A stretch of DNA of 27,387 nt from Reclinomonas americana ATCC 50394 (lineage: Eukaryota > Jakobida > Jakobea > Jakobida), in the NCBI GenBank assembly GCA_048213135.1, contig PS015030.1:126788-154174 (forward strand), given 5' to 3'. Shown here piece by piece: positions 1 to 10,095 of this stretch. Within the stretch, counting starts at the first letter, position 1. Each line of letters begins with the position of its first letter. The translations under genes and the position numbers were made by a program. Under the pieces are notes generated by a model. That model searched no databases. It was not told the origin of the DNA and saw only the letters and a program-made list of their open reading frames with translations.

Positions 1-174
1 TTCTTCCTGTTCTCTTCTCTCTCCTCCTCTCCTCCTCTTCCCCTCTTCCCCCTCTTTCCCCCTCTTTCCCCCTCTTTCCCCCCTCTTTCCCCCCTCTTTC
101 CCCCCTCTTTTCCCCCTCTTTTCCCCCCTCTTTCCCCCCCATCCCTGCCCCTCATCCCTTTCCCTTTGGCGCAG
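1..174 (+). repeat. Pyrimidine-rich intron end upstream of the RPT1 exon
   Basis: Positions 1 to about 135 are almost pure C and T, built from imperfect CTCTTTCCCCC units about 10-11 nt long. The tract runs into a typical 3' splice site with the AG at 173-174. It is read as the 3' part of an RPT1 intron that has grown by simple-repeat expansion. The upstream exons lie outside the window. Confidence 0.7.
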
Positions 175-1184
175 CCCGAACGCTTCACCGCCCTCGGCAT
201 CGACCCGCCAAAGGGCGTGCTGATGTACGGCCCTCCGGGTACCGGCAAGACACTGCTGGCTCGTGCCGTGGCCAACAGGACAGAGGCCACCTTCATTCGT
301 GTGATTGGCTCAGAGCTGGTACAAAAGTATGTCGGCGAGGGTGCTCGAATGGTCCGCGAACTGTTCCAGATGGCGCGCGAGCAAAAAGCATGTGTGTTGT
401 TCTTTGACGAGGTGGATGCCATTGGCGGTGAGTCGCGCGCGCGGGGAAAGAGAGGGAGGTTTTAGCGAGAAGTTGTTCGTGTGTTTGCGTCTCGGCACAT
501 ACTCTGAAGTCATCATCGTGTTGGCNNNNNNNNNNNNNNNNNNNNNNNNNNNNNNNNNNNNNNNNNNNNNNNNNNNNNNNNNNNNNNNNNNNNNNNNNNN
601 NNNNNNNNNNNNNNNNNNNNNNNNNNNNNNNNNNNNNNNNNNNNNNNNNNGACCTGAGCTCGCGTCACCCGACTGTGAGAGTTTCCCTTTCCTTACCCGC
701 CTCCCTTCCCCCGTTCTTCCCCTTTCAAGGCTCCCGCTTCGACGACGGCACCGGCGACAACGAAGTGCAGCGCACCATGCTCGAAATCGTCAACCAACTC
801 GACGGCTTTGACCCGCGCGGCAACATCAAGGTGCTGATGGCCACCAACCGACCCGACACCCTCGACCCGGCGCTCATGCGCCCCGGCCGTCTCGACCGCA
901 AGATCGAGTTCGGCCTGCCCGACATGGAGGCGCGCACGCACATTTTCAAGATCCACACGCGCTCGATGAACTGCGACAAGGACATCCGCTTCGAGTTGCT
1001 GGCGCGTCTCTGCCCGAATGCCACCGGTGCCGAGCTGCGCAGTGTGTGTACCGAGGCCGGCATGTTTGCCATTCGCGCGCGTCGCAAGAGCGTGAGCGAG
1101 AAGGATTTCTTGTTGTCGGTGGACAAGGTCATCAAGGGCTACAAGAAGTTCAGCAGCACGGCCAAGTACATGGTGTACAATTGA
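175..1184 (+). CDS. RPT1: 26S proteasome regulatory subunit 7 (RPT1/PSMC2-type AAA ATPase), 3' part
   Basis: One of six ATPases in the ring of the 19S regulatory particle, which unfolds ubiquitinated substrates and feeds them into the 20S core. Two exons are visible, 175-427 and 730-1184, joined by a GT-AG intron that contains an N gap (526-650). The first exon starts at [14 protein letters not shown] and carries Walker A (GPPGTGKT) and Walker B ([12 protein letters not shown]). The junction falls inside the second Gly codon of DAIGG. The second exon has the [17 protein letters not shown] segment, sensor 1 (MATNRPD), the arginine-finger region ([11 protein letters not shown]) and the C-terminal helical domain. 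The protein ends in YMVYN, like the YMTYN end of RPT1 orthologs, so there is no HbYX tail, as known for this subunit. The N-terminal part (roughly 190 residues in the family) lies upstream of the window. Identification is secure because the sequence follows RPT1 rather than RPT2-6 throughout. Confidence 0.95.
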
Positions 1185-1355
1185 GAGGTGAAANNNNNNN
1201 NNNNNNNNNNNNNNNNNNNNGAGGGTGGAGATGGTGGTGATGATGATGTAGTGTGCGTGTGTGCTCGGGAAAAGGGAGAAAGAGAGAAAGAGAGCAATGA
1301 AAGAAAAAATGACACAGAAATGCATAACGCACACGCTTCTCAAAAAACACAGCGC

Positions 1356-1768
1356 TCACTGGAGCTGCAGGAAGTGGCGGAACCGATAATTCTGCTCGCC
1401 ATCCACGGGCTTGTAGTTGCGGTTGAACGGTTGCCACATGACGTAGTTCGTGCCTGTGAGAAGAAAGATGAGAAGGGCAGCATGGCACATGAGAGCTAAG
1501 GTCAGCAGCCTCTGCGTCACGTATCAACAGGAGGGCAAGACCCACCGCGATGCACACGGCAATGAAGGTTCTGTTTCTCTCTCTGTCGCTTTCTGACAAC
1601 CAAGACAACGATAGAATGGATACCACACGAATCTTTGAAACAATCACCATCTGCTCTGCTTCTCATATCTCTGCACTGCGTCTCAACATGAGACAGAAGG
1701 TCACAGTCAAGGAGTGAAAAATGCGCAACCAGAAGCTGCTCGCAAGTTCTTCTCTCTCTCTCTCTCCT

Positions 1769-1832
<64 letters not shown>

Positions 1833-2414
1833 TACGTCGACGACGACGACGTCGNNNNNNNNNNNNNNNNNNNNNNNNNNNNNNNNNNNNNNNNNNNNNN
1901 NNNNNNNNNNNNNNNNNNNNNNNNNNNNNNNNNNNNNNNNNNNNNNNNNNNNNNNNNNNNNNNNNNNNNNNNNNNNNNNNNNNNNNNNNNNNNNNNNNNN
2001 NNNNNNNNNNNNNNNNNNNNNNNNNNNNNNNNNNNNNNNNNNNNNNNNNNNNNNNNNNNNNNNNNNNNNNNNNNNNNNNNNNNNNNNNNNNNNNNNNNNN
2101 NNNNNNNNNNNNNNNNNNNNNNNNNNNNNNNNNNNNNNNNNNNNNNNNNNNNNNNNNNNNNNNNNNNNNNNNNNNNNNNNNNNNNNNNNNNNNNNNNNNN
2201 NNNNNNNNNNNNNNNNNNNNNNNNNNNNNNNNNNNNNNNNNNNNNNNNNNNNNNNNNNNNNNNNNNNNNNNNNNNNNNNNNNNNNNNNNNNNNNNNNNNN
2301 NNNNNNNNNNNNNNNNNNNNGAAAGGAAGTAGGAGGGAGGACGAAGGAAGTGAAAACAAGCGACCTCGCTGTACGGCCGAACGGACGGAGTGTACGGTAC
2401 GAGCTGCTCGCAGT

Positions 2415-2464
<50 letters not shown>

Positions 2465-5400
2465 CTCTCCATCCACCGCGTCAGTCCATGAGGCAGGTGA
2501 TCGTGAACAAGGCAGGAGACAAGGCAGGTGACTGCGACACCAGATACTGGTCGCACCACATGCTGTTCTCATAGCACCCTCCGTCCTCGCAAACTCTGGA
2601 CTTATCTTCTCTCTCGCCTCCAATCTCTCGCAATCTTCCTCTTTCTTTCTTTCTTTCATTTCACTCCTCACCTACTCGTTCCCTCTTTGCCCACTCTTTC
2701 TCTCGTCACCCACGGTTCCCTCCTTCCCAAATCTCTCCCTCCTTCCCACTCTTCCCCCTCCTCCCCACCCTTCCCCTCTCCCACCCACTCACCCCACAAG
2801 TTGTCAAACAGCACCGACGAGATACCCCACTGCTGCCAGTTCGGCGACTGATCGGTCGGCGTCGGGTATCCGTTCGGCTCGCCAAGGCAAATCACACTGG
2901 CATCCATGAAGCTCACGGAGAACTTGTTGTCCATGCTGACACCGTCGACGTTGTGCAAGTGCTTGCTGCCGCCCTGCAGAGGGAGAGGGAAGTGTGTCAG
3001 TAGGTGCTGTTCAACAATGTCTCACTTCCACCTCCGATGCACATCGATGCAAACTAATTCAGCAACCTCCCTCCTCTCTCTCTCTCACTCACTCACTCAC
3101 TCACTCTCTCTCTCTAGTGGACAACGTCAAACGCGAAGCTTGGACATGAGTTCCCCTCTCATTCTTCCTGCATCTGCCGTCCACGTTGCCATCACCTCGA
3201 CGCACCAAGCGATCCTCCAGACACTCTCCTATGCTCGCTTACAATCGATCTGCTCTTACTCTCACTCGCACTCTCTTTCTCTCACACGTCTCTCTCCTTC
3301 TCCTCTTCTCTCTTGCTTTTCTCCCCTTCCCTTCCCTTCTCTCCCCTTTCCTTTCCCTTCTCTCTCCCCCCTTCCCCTTTCCCTTCTCTTTACCCTTCCA
3401 CCCCCTTCCCCTCTCAGCGCACCTTCACCACATCATCCACATCAATCCTATCGCCGAGCTTGTACATGCTCCAGCTGCCACTCGCGCTGGTCGACGGATC
3501 CGGGTTGAAGGTGAAGAACATGGACTCGGGCAGGCGCGTGCTGGTCTTGTTGAACATCAACAAATCGACGAAAAACATGCCGCTGCTGGAGGTGGAGCCG
3601 GGGAACGACCACTGCGTCCACACCGACTGCGGGGCGCCGTACTGCGTGACGGCCTCGCGGTCGAATGCCTGCTGCACGAGGAACGAGCAGCCGTCGGTGT
3701 CCGAGGGCTTGTACCACACCGACACCAGCGAGGAGGTGAACCGCTGCGTCTCCGACACGGTGCAGTTCGGCTTGCCGAAATCGTGGAAGGCCCACGCCGG
3801 CGGCGGCTGGATGGTGAGGTAGTGCGTCAAAAAGTTCTCCACGTCCGTCTGCGAGTAGGTACGATAGTCGAGCGCACCCAGCGGTCGCGATCCCGACGCC
3901 CACTGGCGGCCGAGGCTCACAATGCTGTTGAGGCTGCCGGTGGAGCGATCAAAGCCAATCTGCGAGTACCGTCCGCACGTGAATTGCTTGCCCTGCGGCA
4001 CGGGCGTGTAGCCGCTGGCGGCCGGCGTCGGCGGCGTGGGCGCGAGCTGCGCAAACTCGTCCTGCAGCGGCTTGAGGAGCGGGTGCTTGGCGTTGCGCAG
4101 GGCCTCCATCGGCACGTCAAAGCCCATCCACCGCTGCTCCCACCACGACTCCTCCAGCAGGTCGTACTGGCCGCGGGCGGAGCTCGCTGTGCGCGCATGC
4201 TCAAAGTCGGCGTTGGACCACGAGTCGTTGTCCTGGCGGTGAGAAGGGAAGTGAGGAGCAATTTTTGAAAGCAAGGTCTTTGTGAGAAAGAGATCAGCGC
4301 ACCAGCAGGTTGCTCTTCACGTCCTTGCCCCAGGTGTGCTCGTAGTTCTTGATCATGATGCGGGTGGCGTTCCAGAACACCGCATCTTGGTTCATGTACT
4401 TGCGTGCTACCACCGGGTCGTGGTCGCAGTAGTCGGTCCACACGCGGTTCATCGCGCGGATCATGCTCATCTTCTTGGCGTCGCTCGGGCAGCCGTAGAT
4501 CCAGGTGTCTGTCGCAAAGGGGAGGGGAAACGGGGCAAGGGGGAAGGGAAAGGGGGAGGGAGGGGAGGAAAGGGCAGGGGGGTGAGATGCGAGAGGAGAT
4601 AATGGAGAGAGTACAGAGAAGGATGCAAAGAGGACGGAGTAGAAAAAAAGTAAGCCCAATGTACAAGCAGAGAACTGGAAGAAGCAAGGGAAAGATGGAG
4701 GGAGCGAAGGATGAAAACAGCACAGCAGGGGAGATAAGACGGAAAGCGCACAAAGGTGTGAGATCTAAGAAGAGAGCGCAAAAGGACAGAGATGGAGACA
4801 AGGAAAGATAGTGTCCTACAATGGTCACGGGAGAAGAGTACGCGTCATGGGGGAGACATTGCGGTGCAGACAGGAAGCGGGAAAGCAGTAAGGCGCACAC
4901 GATTGCGTTAATGCATCTCCAACACCAGAGCACGGAAGTGAGGGAGATGAATGACGAGAGCATCGACAGAGGAGATGCAAGAAGCAACGAGGGCACGATT
5001 GGAGAATAAGAGCAGCACACCAACAGAGCAAAAAAAGAGCAAGGAGAAAAATACAAGAGGTCATGCAGAAATTGGAAGTGACGGAAGAGCGACAATAGTG
5101 AGAGAAAACGAGCGACAGAACACGGAAGTGGTGGGAGGGATAACAAGATCAAACAGAGCATCGAATCAGCGTGCTCAACGAAGCTCACGCACAGCCAGAG
5201 AACGAGCTGTGCGCTTCTTTCCACCGCCACACTCACCGCCAAACTCCTCAGTGTGGACAGGCACCGGCGCAGTGACCGAATCCAGCTTGGACACAAAGGT
5301 GTCGAACGTGGACGCCATGACGCGCGCACCCGGGAATTCGTCCTGGATGGCCATGAAGTGGGCGAGGTACACTGGCGCGGGATACGGGCCGGCCTGCAGG

Positions 5401-7732
5401 AGAGGAGTGAGCTGACAAGGGAGGAGCGTGTGAGGAACACGCCGCAACATTGTCCCCGTTCCAGTCCATGACGAGGGCGTGCACGAGTCCTGCGAGGAGA
5501 AGAAGGCTGTGAGTGAGCCAACCATTGCATCATCTTCTTCACACAAAAGCGTACCATCGGACGACGGTCCCGGAGCAATGACGGCGTCCTTGCGCAGGAT
5601 GCCGCCGTAGTCGCCAGGGTGCCACATGGCCCACATCTCCACACCCTCGGCCTCGTCGCGCCACCGGAAGAGGTTGGGAACGTCGGGAGGGGTGGAGGCG
5701 CCATTCACACCGACAGAGACCGCATTGACGCCCGACTGCGCGAGCCACTTGAGCAGGCCACGAGTGAAGCCGGGCACATCGCTGCGTCGCGGTAAGTGGC
5801 TGGCGGTGAGGAGACAAGCAGGGAAAAAAAAAAAAAAGAAGGGCACGTTACCGCTGCGAGAAGGTCGACTTGGGCGGCAAGCCAAACTGTCGGTCCAACA
5901 TGTGCGTGAGCTCGATGCTGGCGGCCAGCAACACACCGTCGCTGTCGTACAGTTCCGGCTCGGCGTTGAACGGGAAGGCGTGCCATGTAACGTCGCCAAT
6001 CTAGCGACAAGGAGAGTGAGGGGTGCGACAAATTGATGGCAGGCATGAAATGCTTGTGAGACGCACATTGACGGCGTCGATGAACGCCTGCCGAGCGTCG
6101 GCGGTCGGGCAGTGCAGTCCCATGCCCGTGGGGCAGTTCAAGTACAGCGACACGACGAACGACTGTGCCATGAAGCGCAGGCGCCAGTCGGGGTTGGCGC
6201 CCTTGGAGCGCAGCTCCTTGCCGACCTGAATGAGGGGAAGAGCGTGAGGTGAAAATGTCGCGGGGAGAGAGAGGAAGCGATGGAGAACGAACTTCGACGG
6301 CGGTGGGGAAGTGATGGTCAAAGTACTCGTTGAGGATGCCAATGGCGGAGCTGGCGAAGCCTGTGTGGGTGGGGAGAATACGGGGGAAGTGAGAAGGAGG
6401 GGGGAAGTAGAGGGAAGAGCGAGAAAGCAGAAAAAAGGGGGAGAGAGCGCGTAAACGGCGGAGAGGACGAGGAAAAGAGGGGAGACAGAGAGGGTGCAAT
6501 GAAGATAGAAAGCGAGCGACAGTGAGTGCGTGGGCGAAGGAGGGAAGAGGAGGTGTTGAGGAAGGAGTGAGTTAGGTGGACAGCGTGGAGAATGTGAGAG
6601 TGCGAGTGCCATCGACAAAGTCGCAGAGGGAGGCAGAGGGAAGAAGGATATAGAGATAGAGAGAGAGAGACGCAGGTCCTTGGGTTACTCCAGGCGGATT
6701 TCTCATGGTTTTTTCTTGCTCTCATTTTGTTACGGAAGAAGATTTAAATTGGGTTCTTCGCCAAGCTTTTGTTGCAACAAAGCGCACATTTCAAACACTT
6801 AAAGAGATGGCACATTCAATTTGCTAGCCGAATTTGTCTCTAAGAAAGAGTGGCATGATCTGTCAGATGGTAAAGATTGTGACGGAGACAGAGTTGCTGA
6901 GAAAGAAAGAAAGAGATGGAGAGAGAGAATGAGAGCAGGTGAGACGGAGACAGAGCATGCAGGCAGAGGGAAGAGGGTGAGTGAGAGAGAAGTGAGTGCG
7001 ACTACAGACAAAGGTGTTACAGTATGCGACGGAGGGTTGAGAGAGAGAGAGAGAGACAGAGTGAATGCGTGTCGGAGTGACGGAGATAGAGAGATGTGTT
7101 GGCAGCGAGGAGAGAGTGAGCGTGTGACTGCAGACAGAAGCGAGGAACGACGAAGTGCTGAGAGTGGAGAGAAAGAGAAAGCGCGAGAGTGCATGAGTGA
7201 ATGTGAGCAAGAGCGAGGGTGGAGGCAGAGGAGTGAGTGACACTGTCACACTTGACAAACTACAAGAAGAGAGAAGAAGACAGGCGACAACAAATCCCCC
7301 GGAGGAACAATCTCAATAACATCAATCAATGCACACACACTCTCTCCCTCGCCACTCACCCACATCCAAATGACACGACTGCACCACATGCACCACATCG
7401 ACCTTTGCCAGCGAGCAAGACGCGCCCGTCCATCCCTTCTCGCACTGACACTTTCCCGGCGCAATGCACACTCCATGACCAGCACATTGCACAACAGAGG
7501 AAGCATCCACAGAAGAGGCAGAGGGGTCGCACGCTGAAGCCGAGCACCACAGTGAGGGCGACTGTGAGTCCCAACAGCACCCAGCAGAGGCCTCACACTC
7601 GGCTTGAGAGATGCCGGGGTAGCCGCAGTCGACTTGGTGCGTGCACTTACCAGTGTCCGAGTTGTGTATGAGATGCGCTACTGCTGCTGTGGTGAGCAGG
7701 AGCACGCAGAGTGCGAGGAGCACTGTGCGCAT
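1356..7732 (-). CDS. Secreted trefoil/EGF/DUF5054 (GH38-like) hydrolase, 822 aa, 11 exons
   Basis: Exons in transcript order: 7360-7732, 6293-6360, 6067-6225, 5852-6000, 5555-5781, 5449-5489, 5237-5393, 4303-4508, 3423-4232, 2793-2973, 1356-1453. They sum to 2469 nt and keep one frame to a TGA. Residues 1-19 are a signal peptide (MRTVLLALCVLLL). A P-type trefoil follows, with Cys at about 30, 36, 46, 52, 53 and 63 and the signature GCCWDS. Next comes an EGF-like module (C83 to C106, CQCEKGWTGASC). From about residue 111 the chain matches the DUF5054 family, a presumed GH38-type glycosidase group: VVHVVQSCHLDVG with an HxD metal motif, WHAFPFN, GVNGASTPPDVPNLFRWRD, DWNGDN, DTWIYGCPSD, EHTWG, and a C-terminal LWGTNYVMW. 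The ATG at 7730-7732 is chosen because it begins the signal peptide. The role is probably extracellular or lysosomal glycan cleavage; the substrate is unknown. The 3' end converges on RPT1 with about 170 bp between the stop codons. Confidence 0.85.
1454..2792 (-). repeat. Large terminal intron of the trefoil hydrolase with (CT)n blocks and a 466-N gap
   Basis: This intron separates the last two exons of the hydrolase. On the plus strand it holds a near-perfect (CT)n block at about 1752-1827, a gap at 1855-2320, a second (CT)n block at about 2416-2460 and pyrimidine-rich DNA to 2790. In the sense (minus) direction it is therefore purine-rich. Both (CT)n blocks follow the same short sequence, AGCTGCTCGCA(A)GTTCTTC (about 1734 and 2402). 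No conserved exon is visible, and the family alignment runs directly across it. Confidence 0.6.
2974..3422 (-). repeat. Intron of the trefoil hydrolase with (CACT)n and pyrimidine tract on the plus strand
   Basis: This intron lies between the GRYSQIGFD-bearing exon (3423-4232) and the next exon (2793-2973). It contains TCTCTCACTCACTCACTCAC near 3075-3115 and a CT/CCCTT tract at 3250-3415, both on the plus strand. The sense transcript is thus purine-rich except for the short pyrimidine stretch just before the acceptor. No coding signal is seen inside. Confidence 0.6.
4509..5236 (-). other. 728-nt intron of the trefoil hydrolase, pyrimidine-rich in sense
   Basis: The exon ending in EEFG and the exon beginning DTWIYG join across this interval with a split Asp codon. 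The plus strand is GA-rich, so the transcript is CT-rich. Open frames through it are compositional (long runs of Ser, Leu and Phe) and show no family motif. Confidence 0.6.
6361..7359 (-). other. 999-nt first intron of the trefoil hydrolase, pyrimidine-rich in sense
   Basis: The intron splits the Gly codon of CHLDVG-FASSAIG between exons 1 and 2. Its donor is GTGAGT at 7354-7359. Much of it (6380-7235) is GAGA-type on the plus strand, with a short unique AT-richer stretch at about 6690-6860. No exon or RNA gene was recognised inside. Confidence 0.6.
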
Positions 7733-7867
7733 GCTGGAGATATCGAAATGCAATCATGTTTCATTGTGTCCTATGTCTTGCAAGCGTCGGAAGTGACCTG
7801 TGAAGCTCAGGGAAGCCGACTGCTCAGTGGCGCACTGCTGCCGTGTTTGTAATTCTTCAGAGTGCGA

Positions 7868-7935
7868 CGTGTGAGTCCCAACAGCACCCCGCAGAGGCCT
7901 CACACTCTGCTTGAGAGATGCCGACGCCGGGGTAG
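7868..7935 (-). pseudogene. Partial trefoil-exon copy (3' half only)
   Basis: On the minus strand this reads GISQAECEASAGCCWDS, identical to the core of the trefoil domain encoded in exon 1 of the neighbouring hydrolase. The first part of the module, with the first two Cys, is missing or unrecognisable upstream, and the sequence diverges right after WDS, before the sixth Cys position. It lies about 135 bp upstream of the hydrolase start codon. It is most simply a relic of tandem duplication, although use as an alternative exon cannot be excluded. Confidence 0.6.
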
Positions 7936-7989
7936 CGAGGTAGCCGAGTGCAACCATAGCGTACTGTTATCTCCCTTCAAAGTGCCAAG

Positions 7990-8092
7990 TGAGGGCGACT
8001 GTGAGTCCCAACAGCACCCCGCAGTGGCCTCACACTCGGCTTGAGAGATGCTGGGGCCGCAGTCGACTTGGTGTGTGCACTTGCCTGCTGCA
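7990..8092 (-). pseudogene. Second trefoil-exon copy, lacking the sixth cysteine
   Basis: On the minus strand this reads GKCTHQVDCGPSISQAECE followed by ATAGCCWDSQSPSL, nearly the same as residues 29-61 of the hydrolase. It then departs where the functional copy has WC, so only five of the six trefoil cysteines remain. A CAGCAG acceptor-like site precedes the GKC start. The copy may be decayed or may be an exon of the gene suspected further upstream on this strand. Confidence 0.6.
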
Positions 8093-8129
8093 AGAGTCGA
8101 TGTTGCAGAGCTCGAGCGCCGATCTGCGC

Positions 8130-8605
8130 TGCTGCGATCACAGGAAGCACAATCGGTGGTTGGGCAGTCGAGGCGAGGCTCGGAGGGCAACGTTGACATC
8201 AAAGCGAGCTCACATGTACAGTGAGCGTTCATGACTATAGCGTGTGCTGCCGGCAAAATGCCTCTGCAGACAGAGCAATGGGACTTGCATGCCACTGGAG
8301 ATGCCAGATTGCATGGGAGCAGTCGCTGCGTGAGTGCGTCTGCAGCGTAGCACCAAGCTGTGCATGCCGTTTCTGCCATCACAAAGGCAAGCACGATCGG
8401 TGGCCATGTGTAGACAGAGAGGTGGCCGTGATGCGCATGCTTCACTGGTCACTCTCGCGATCGATCGCAGCACGCGCGCGAGTGCCCACACCAATTCCGA
8501 CTCACACGTCACACGCCATCGATGAGCCCAACATGGAGCTTCGACGCACCCTGGAGCATCTGCAGATCTGGAGGAAGCACAGGCGGCAACGAAGCGGTCA
8601 GCGTG
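8130..8605 (-). repeat. Three degenerate copies of a short Cys-rich module
   Basis: Around 8130-8165, 8377-8410 and 8565-8600 the minus strand repeats a pattern close to CCACCGATYGTGCTTSCTGTGATSGCAG. The copies resemble each other at roughly 20-27 of 32 positions by eye. They lie just beyond the trefoil copies and may be further decayed pieces of the same duplicated segment. No clear reading frame joins all three. Confidence 0.35.
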
Positions 8606-9338
8606 TGAGATGATCACAATGCGCAATCATATGATGGCACACACCAAACACGTTGCCAGTGCTGGCCGCGTACTCTCCCTGAGCCAAGTAGGTCGGAGTC
8701 ACATAATAGCTGTGTGCGTGCGATGGTGAGTGAGATGCAGAAGACTGCGAAAGGCGTGCATTGGAAAGAGTGCGAAACTGTTGGTTTCCAATCTGCGCAG
8801 CATACATTGCAGCAAAATACACTTCTTATGAGCCATGCACACATGCGCCAGACACACACACACAGCGACAACGCAACAGAAGGGTCGATCAATCCGTACT
8901 GCTCCATTGCGGCGTGTGAGATCGTGAGAAGTTTTGCGAGAATTCGTGTGGGACACGTGCAGTCAACGTTATCCACTTCCAGACCCATCGCTCAAGTTGC
9001 ATGCATGTCCCTCTGCCAGTGTCTACACAAATCCCTTCAAAGATTACTCACAAGGCTTGAGAGATGCTCGCCCTCGACGTCGACGTTCGAGTCCACGGAA
9101 TACTGTATTCCTCGCGCGCAACCTCAACAAGAAAAAAGCACAGTACGCGAACAGCAGGTAGATGATGGTGACGTTGTGTTGGTGCAGAAGATCAACGTAA
9201 ATGCAGAGACCTAAAGAGCCTTGCAGAGACACAAACTTACACGATATCGATATTCGTCATGTTCTCTCCGTATTGCACCTGGAATGTCTCCGTTTCTGGC
9301 GCTCCACTGAAGACGGTGAACATCAAGTGGCACTGGTG
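8515..9338 (-). CDS. Coding-like exons of an unrecognised gene, both ends unresolved
   Basis: Several minus-strand segments bounded by GT/AG read as ordinary protein and keep phase. 9243-9338 includes MFTVFSGAPETETFQVQYGE. 9052-9102 includes YSVDSNVDVEGEHLSSL. A piece near 8855-8985 includes YGLIDPSVA. 8652-8709 includes YYVTPTYLAQGEYAASTGN. 8515-8559 is MLQGASKLHVGLIDG. The implied introns are about 56-150 nt, matching the rest of the window. The 5' end would lie in or beyond the N gap at 9420-9972. The 3' end may run into the trefoil copies at 7868-8092, which would make this a second trefoil-bearing gene. I recognise no family. The join around 8855-8990 is the least certain. Confidence 0.4.
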
Positions 9339-9419
9339 CTGCTTGCGTTATGAAAGTTGCGGCAGTTTCAACCAGAGAGCTGCAATGATTGCATCGATAT
9401 TGCGAAAACCGAACACAAA

Positions 9420-10063
9420 NNNNNNNNNNNNNNNNNNNNNNNNNNNNNNNNNNNNNNNNNNNNNNNNNNNNNNNNNNNNNNNNNNNNNNNNNNNNNNNNN
9501 NNNNNNNNNNNNNNNNNNNNNNNNNNNNNNNNNNNNNNNNNNNNNNNNNNNNNNNNNNNNNNNNNNNNNNNNNNNNNNNNNNNNNNNNNNNNNNNNNNNN
9601 NNNNNNNNNNNNNNNNNNNNNNNNNNNNNNNNNNNNNNNNNNNNNNNNNNNNNNNNNNNNNNNNNNNNNNNNNNNNNNNNNNNNNNNNNNNNNNNNNNNN
9701 NNNNNNNNNNNNNNNNNNNNNNNNNNNNNNNNNNNNNNNNNNNNNNNNNNNNNNNNNNNNNNNNNNNNNNNNNNNNNNNNNNNNNNNNNNNNNNNNNNNN
9801 NNNNNNNNNNNNNNNNNNNNNNNNNNNNNNNNNNNNNNNNNNNNNNNNNNNNNNNNNNNNNNNNNNNNNNNNNNNNNNNNNNNNNNNNNNNNNNNNNNNN
9901 NNNNNNNNNNNNNNNNNNNNNNNNNNNNNNNNNNNNNNNNNNNNNNNNNNNNNNNNNNNNNNNNNNNNNNNNGTCGGTGGTCGGTCGGTCGGTCGGTCGG
10001 TGGTGGAGTAGGTCGTCGGTCGGTCGCGGCGAGTGGTGTGTGTGTGTCGTCGTAGTGTAGTAC

Positions 10064-10095
<32 letters not shown>

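Noticed and set aside
1517-2671. Long open frames running through the N gap with (RE)n or (SL)n repeats
   Set aside because: They are translations of (CT)n/(GA)n and of N bases, so carry no coding evidence.
3186-4268. 360-codon plus-strand open frame
   Set aside because: Antisense shadow of the large hydrolase exon 3423-4232 plus low-complexity intron; no motifs.
7000-7235. Regularly spaced GAGA units checked as a possible CRISPR or satellite array
   Set aside because: There are no constant repeats with unique spacers. It is degenerate GA-rich intron DNA in a eukaryotic gene.
9044-9232. Minus-strand frame with a membrane-like segment (VTIIYLLFAYCAFFLL)
   Set aside because: It lies inside the 140-nt interval that the better-supported exons 9243-9338 and 9052-9102 skip as an intron. 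Including it would require a 32-nt intron, far below the 58-nt minimum seen elsewhere here.
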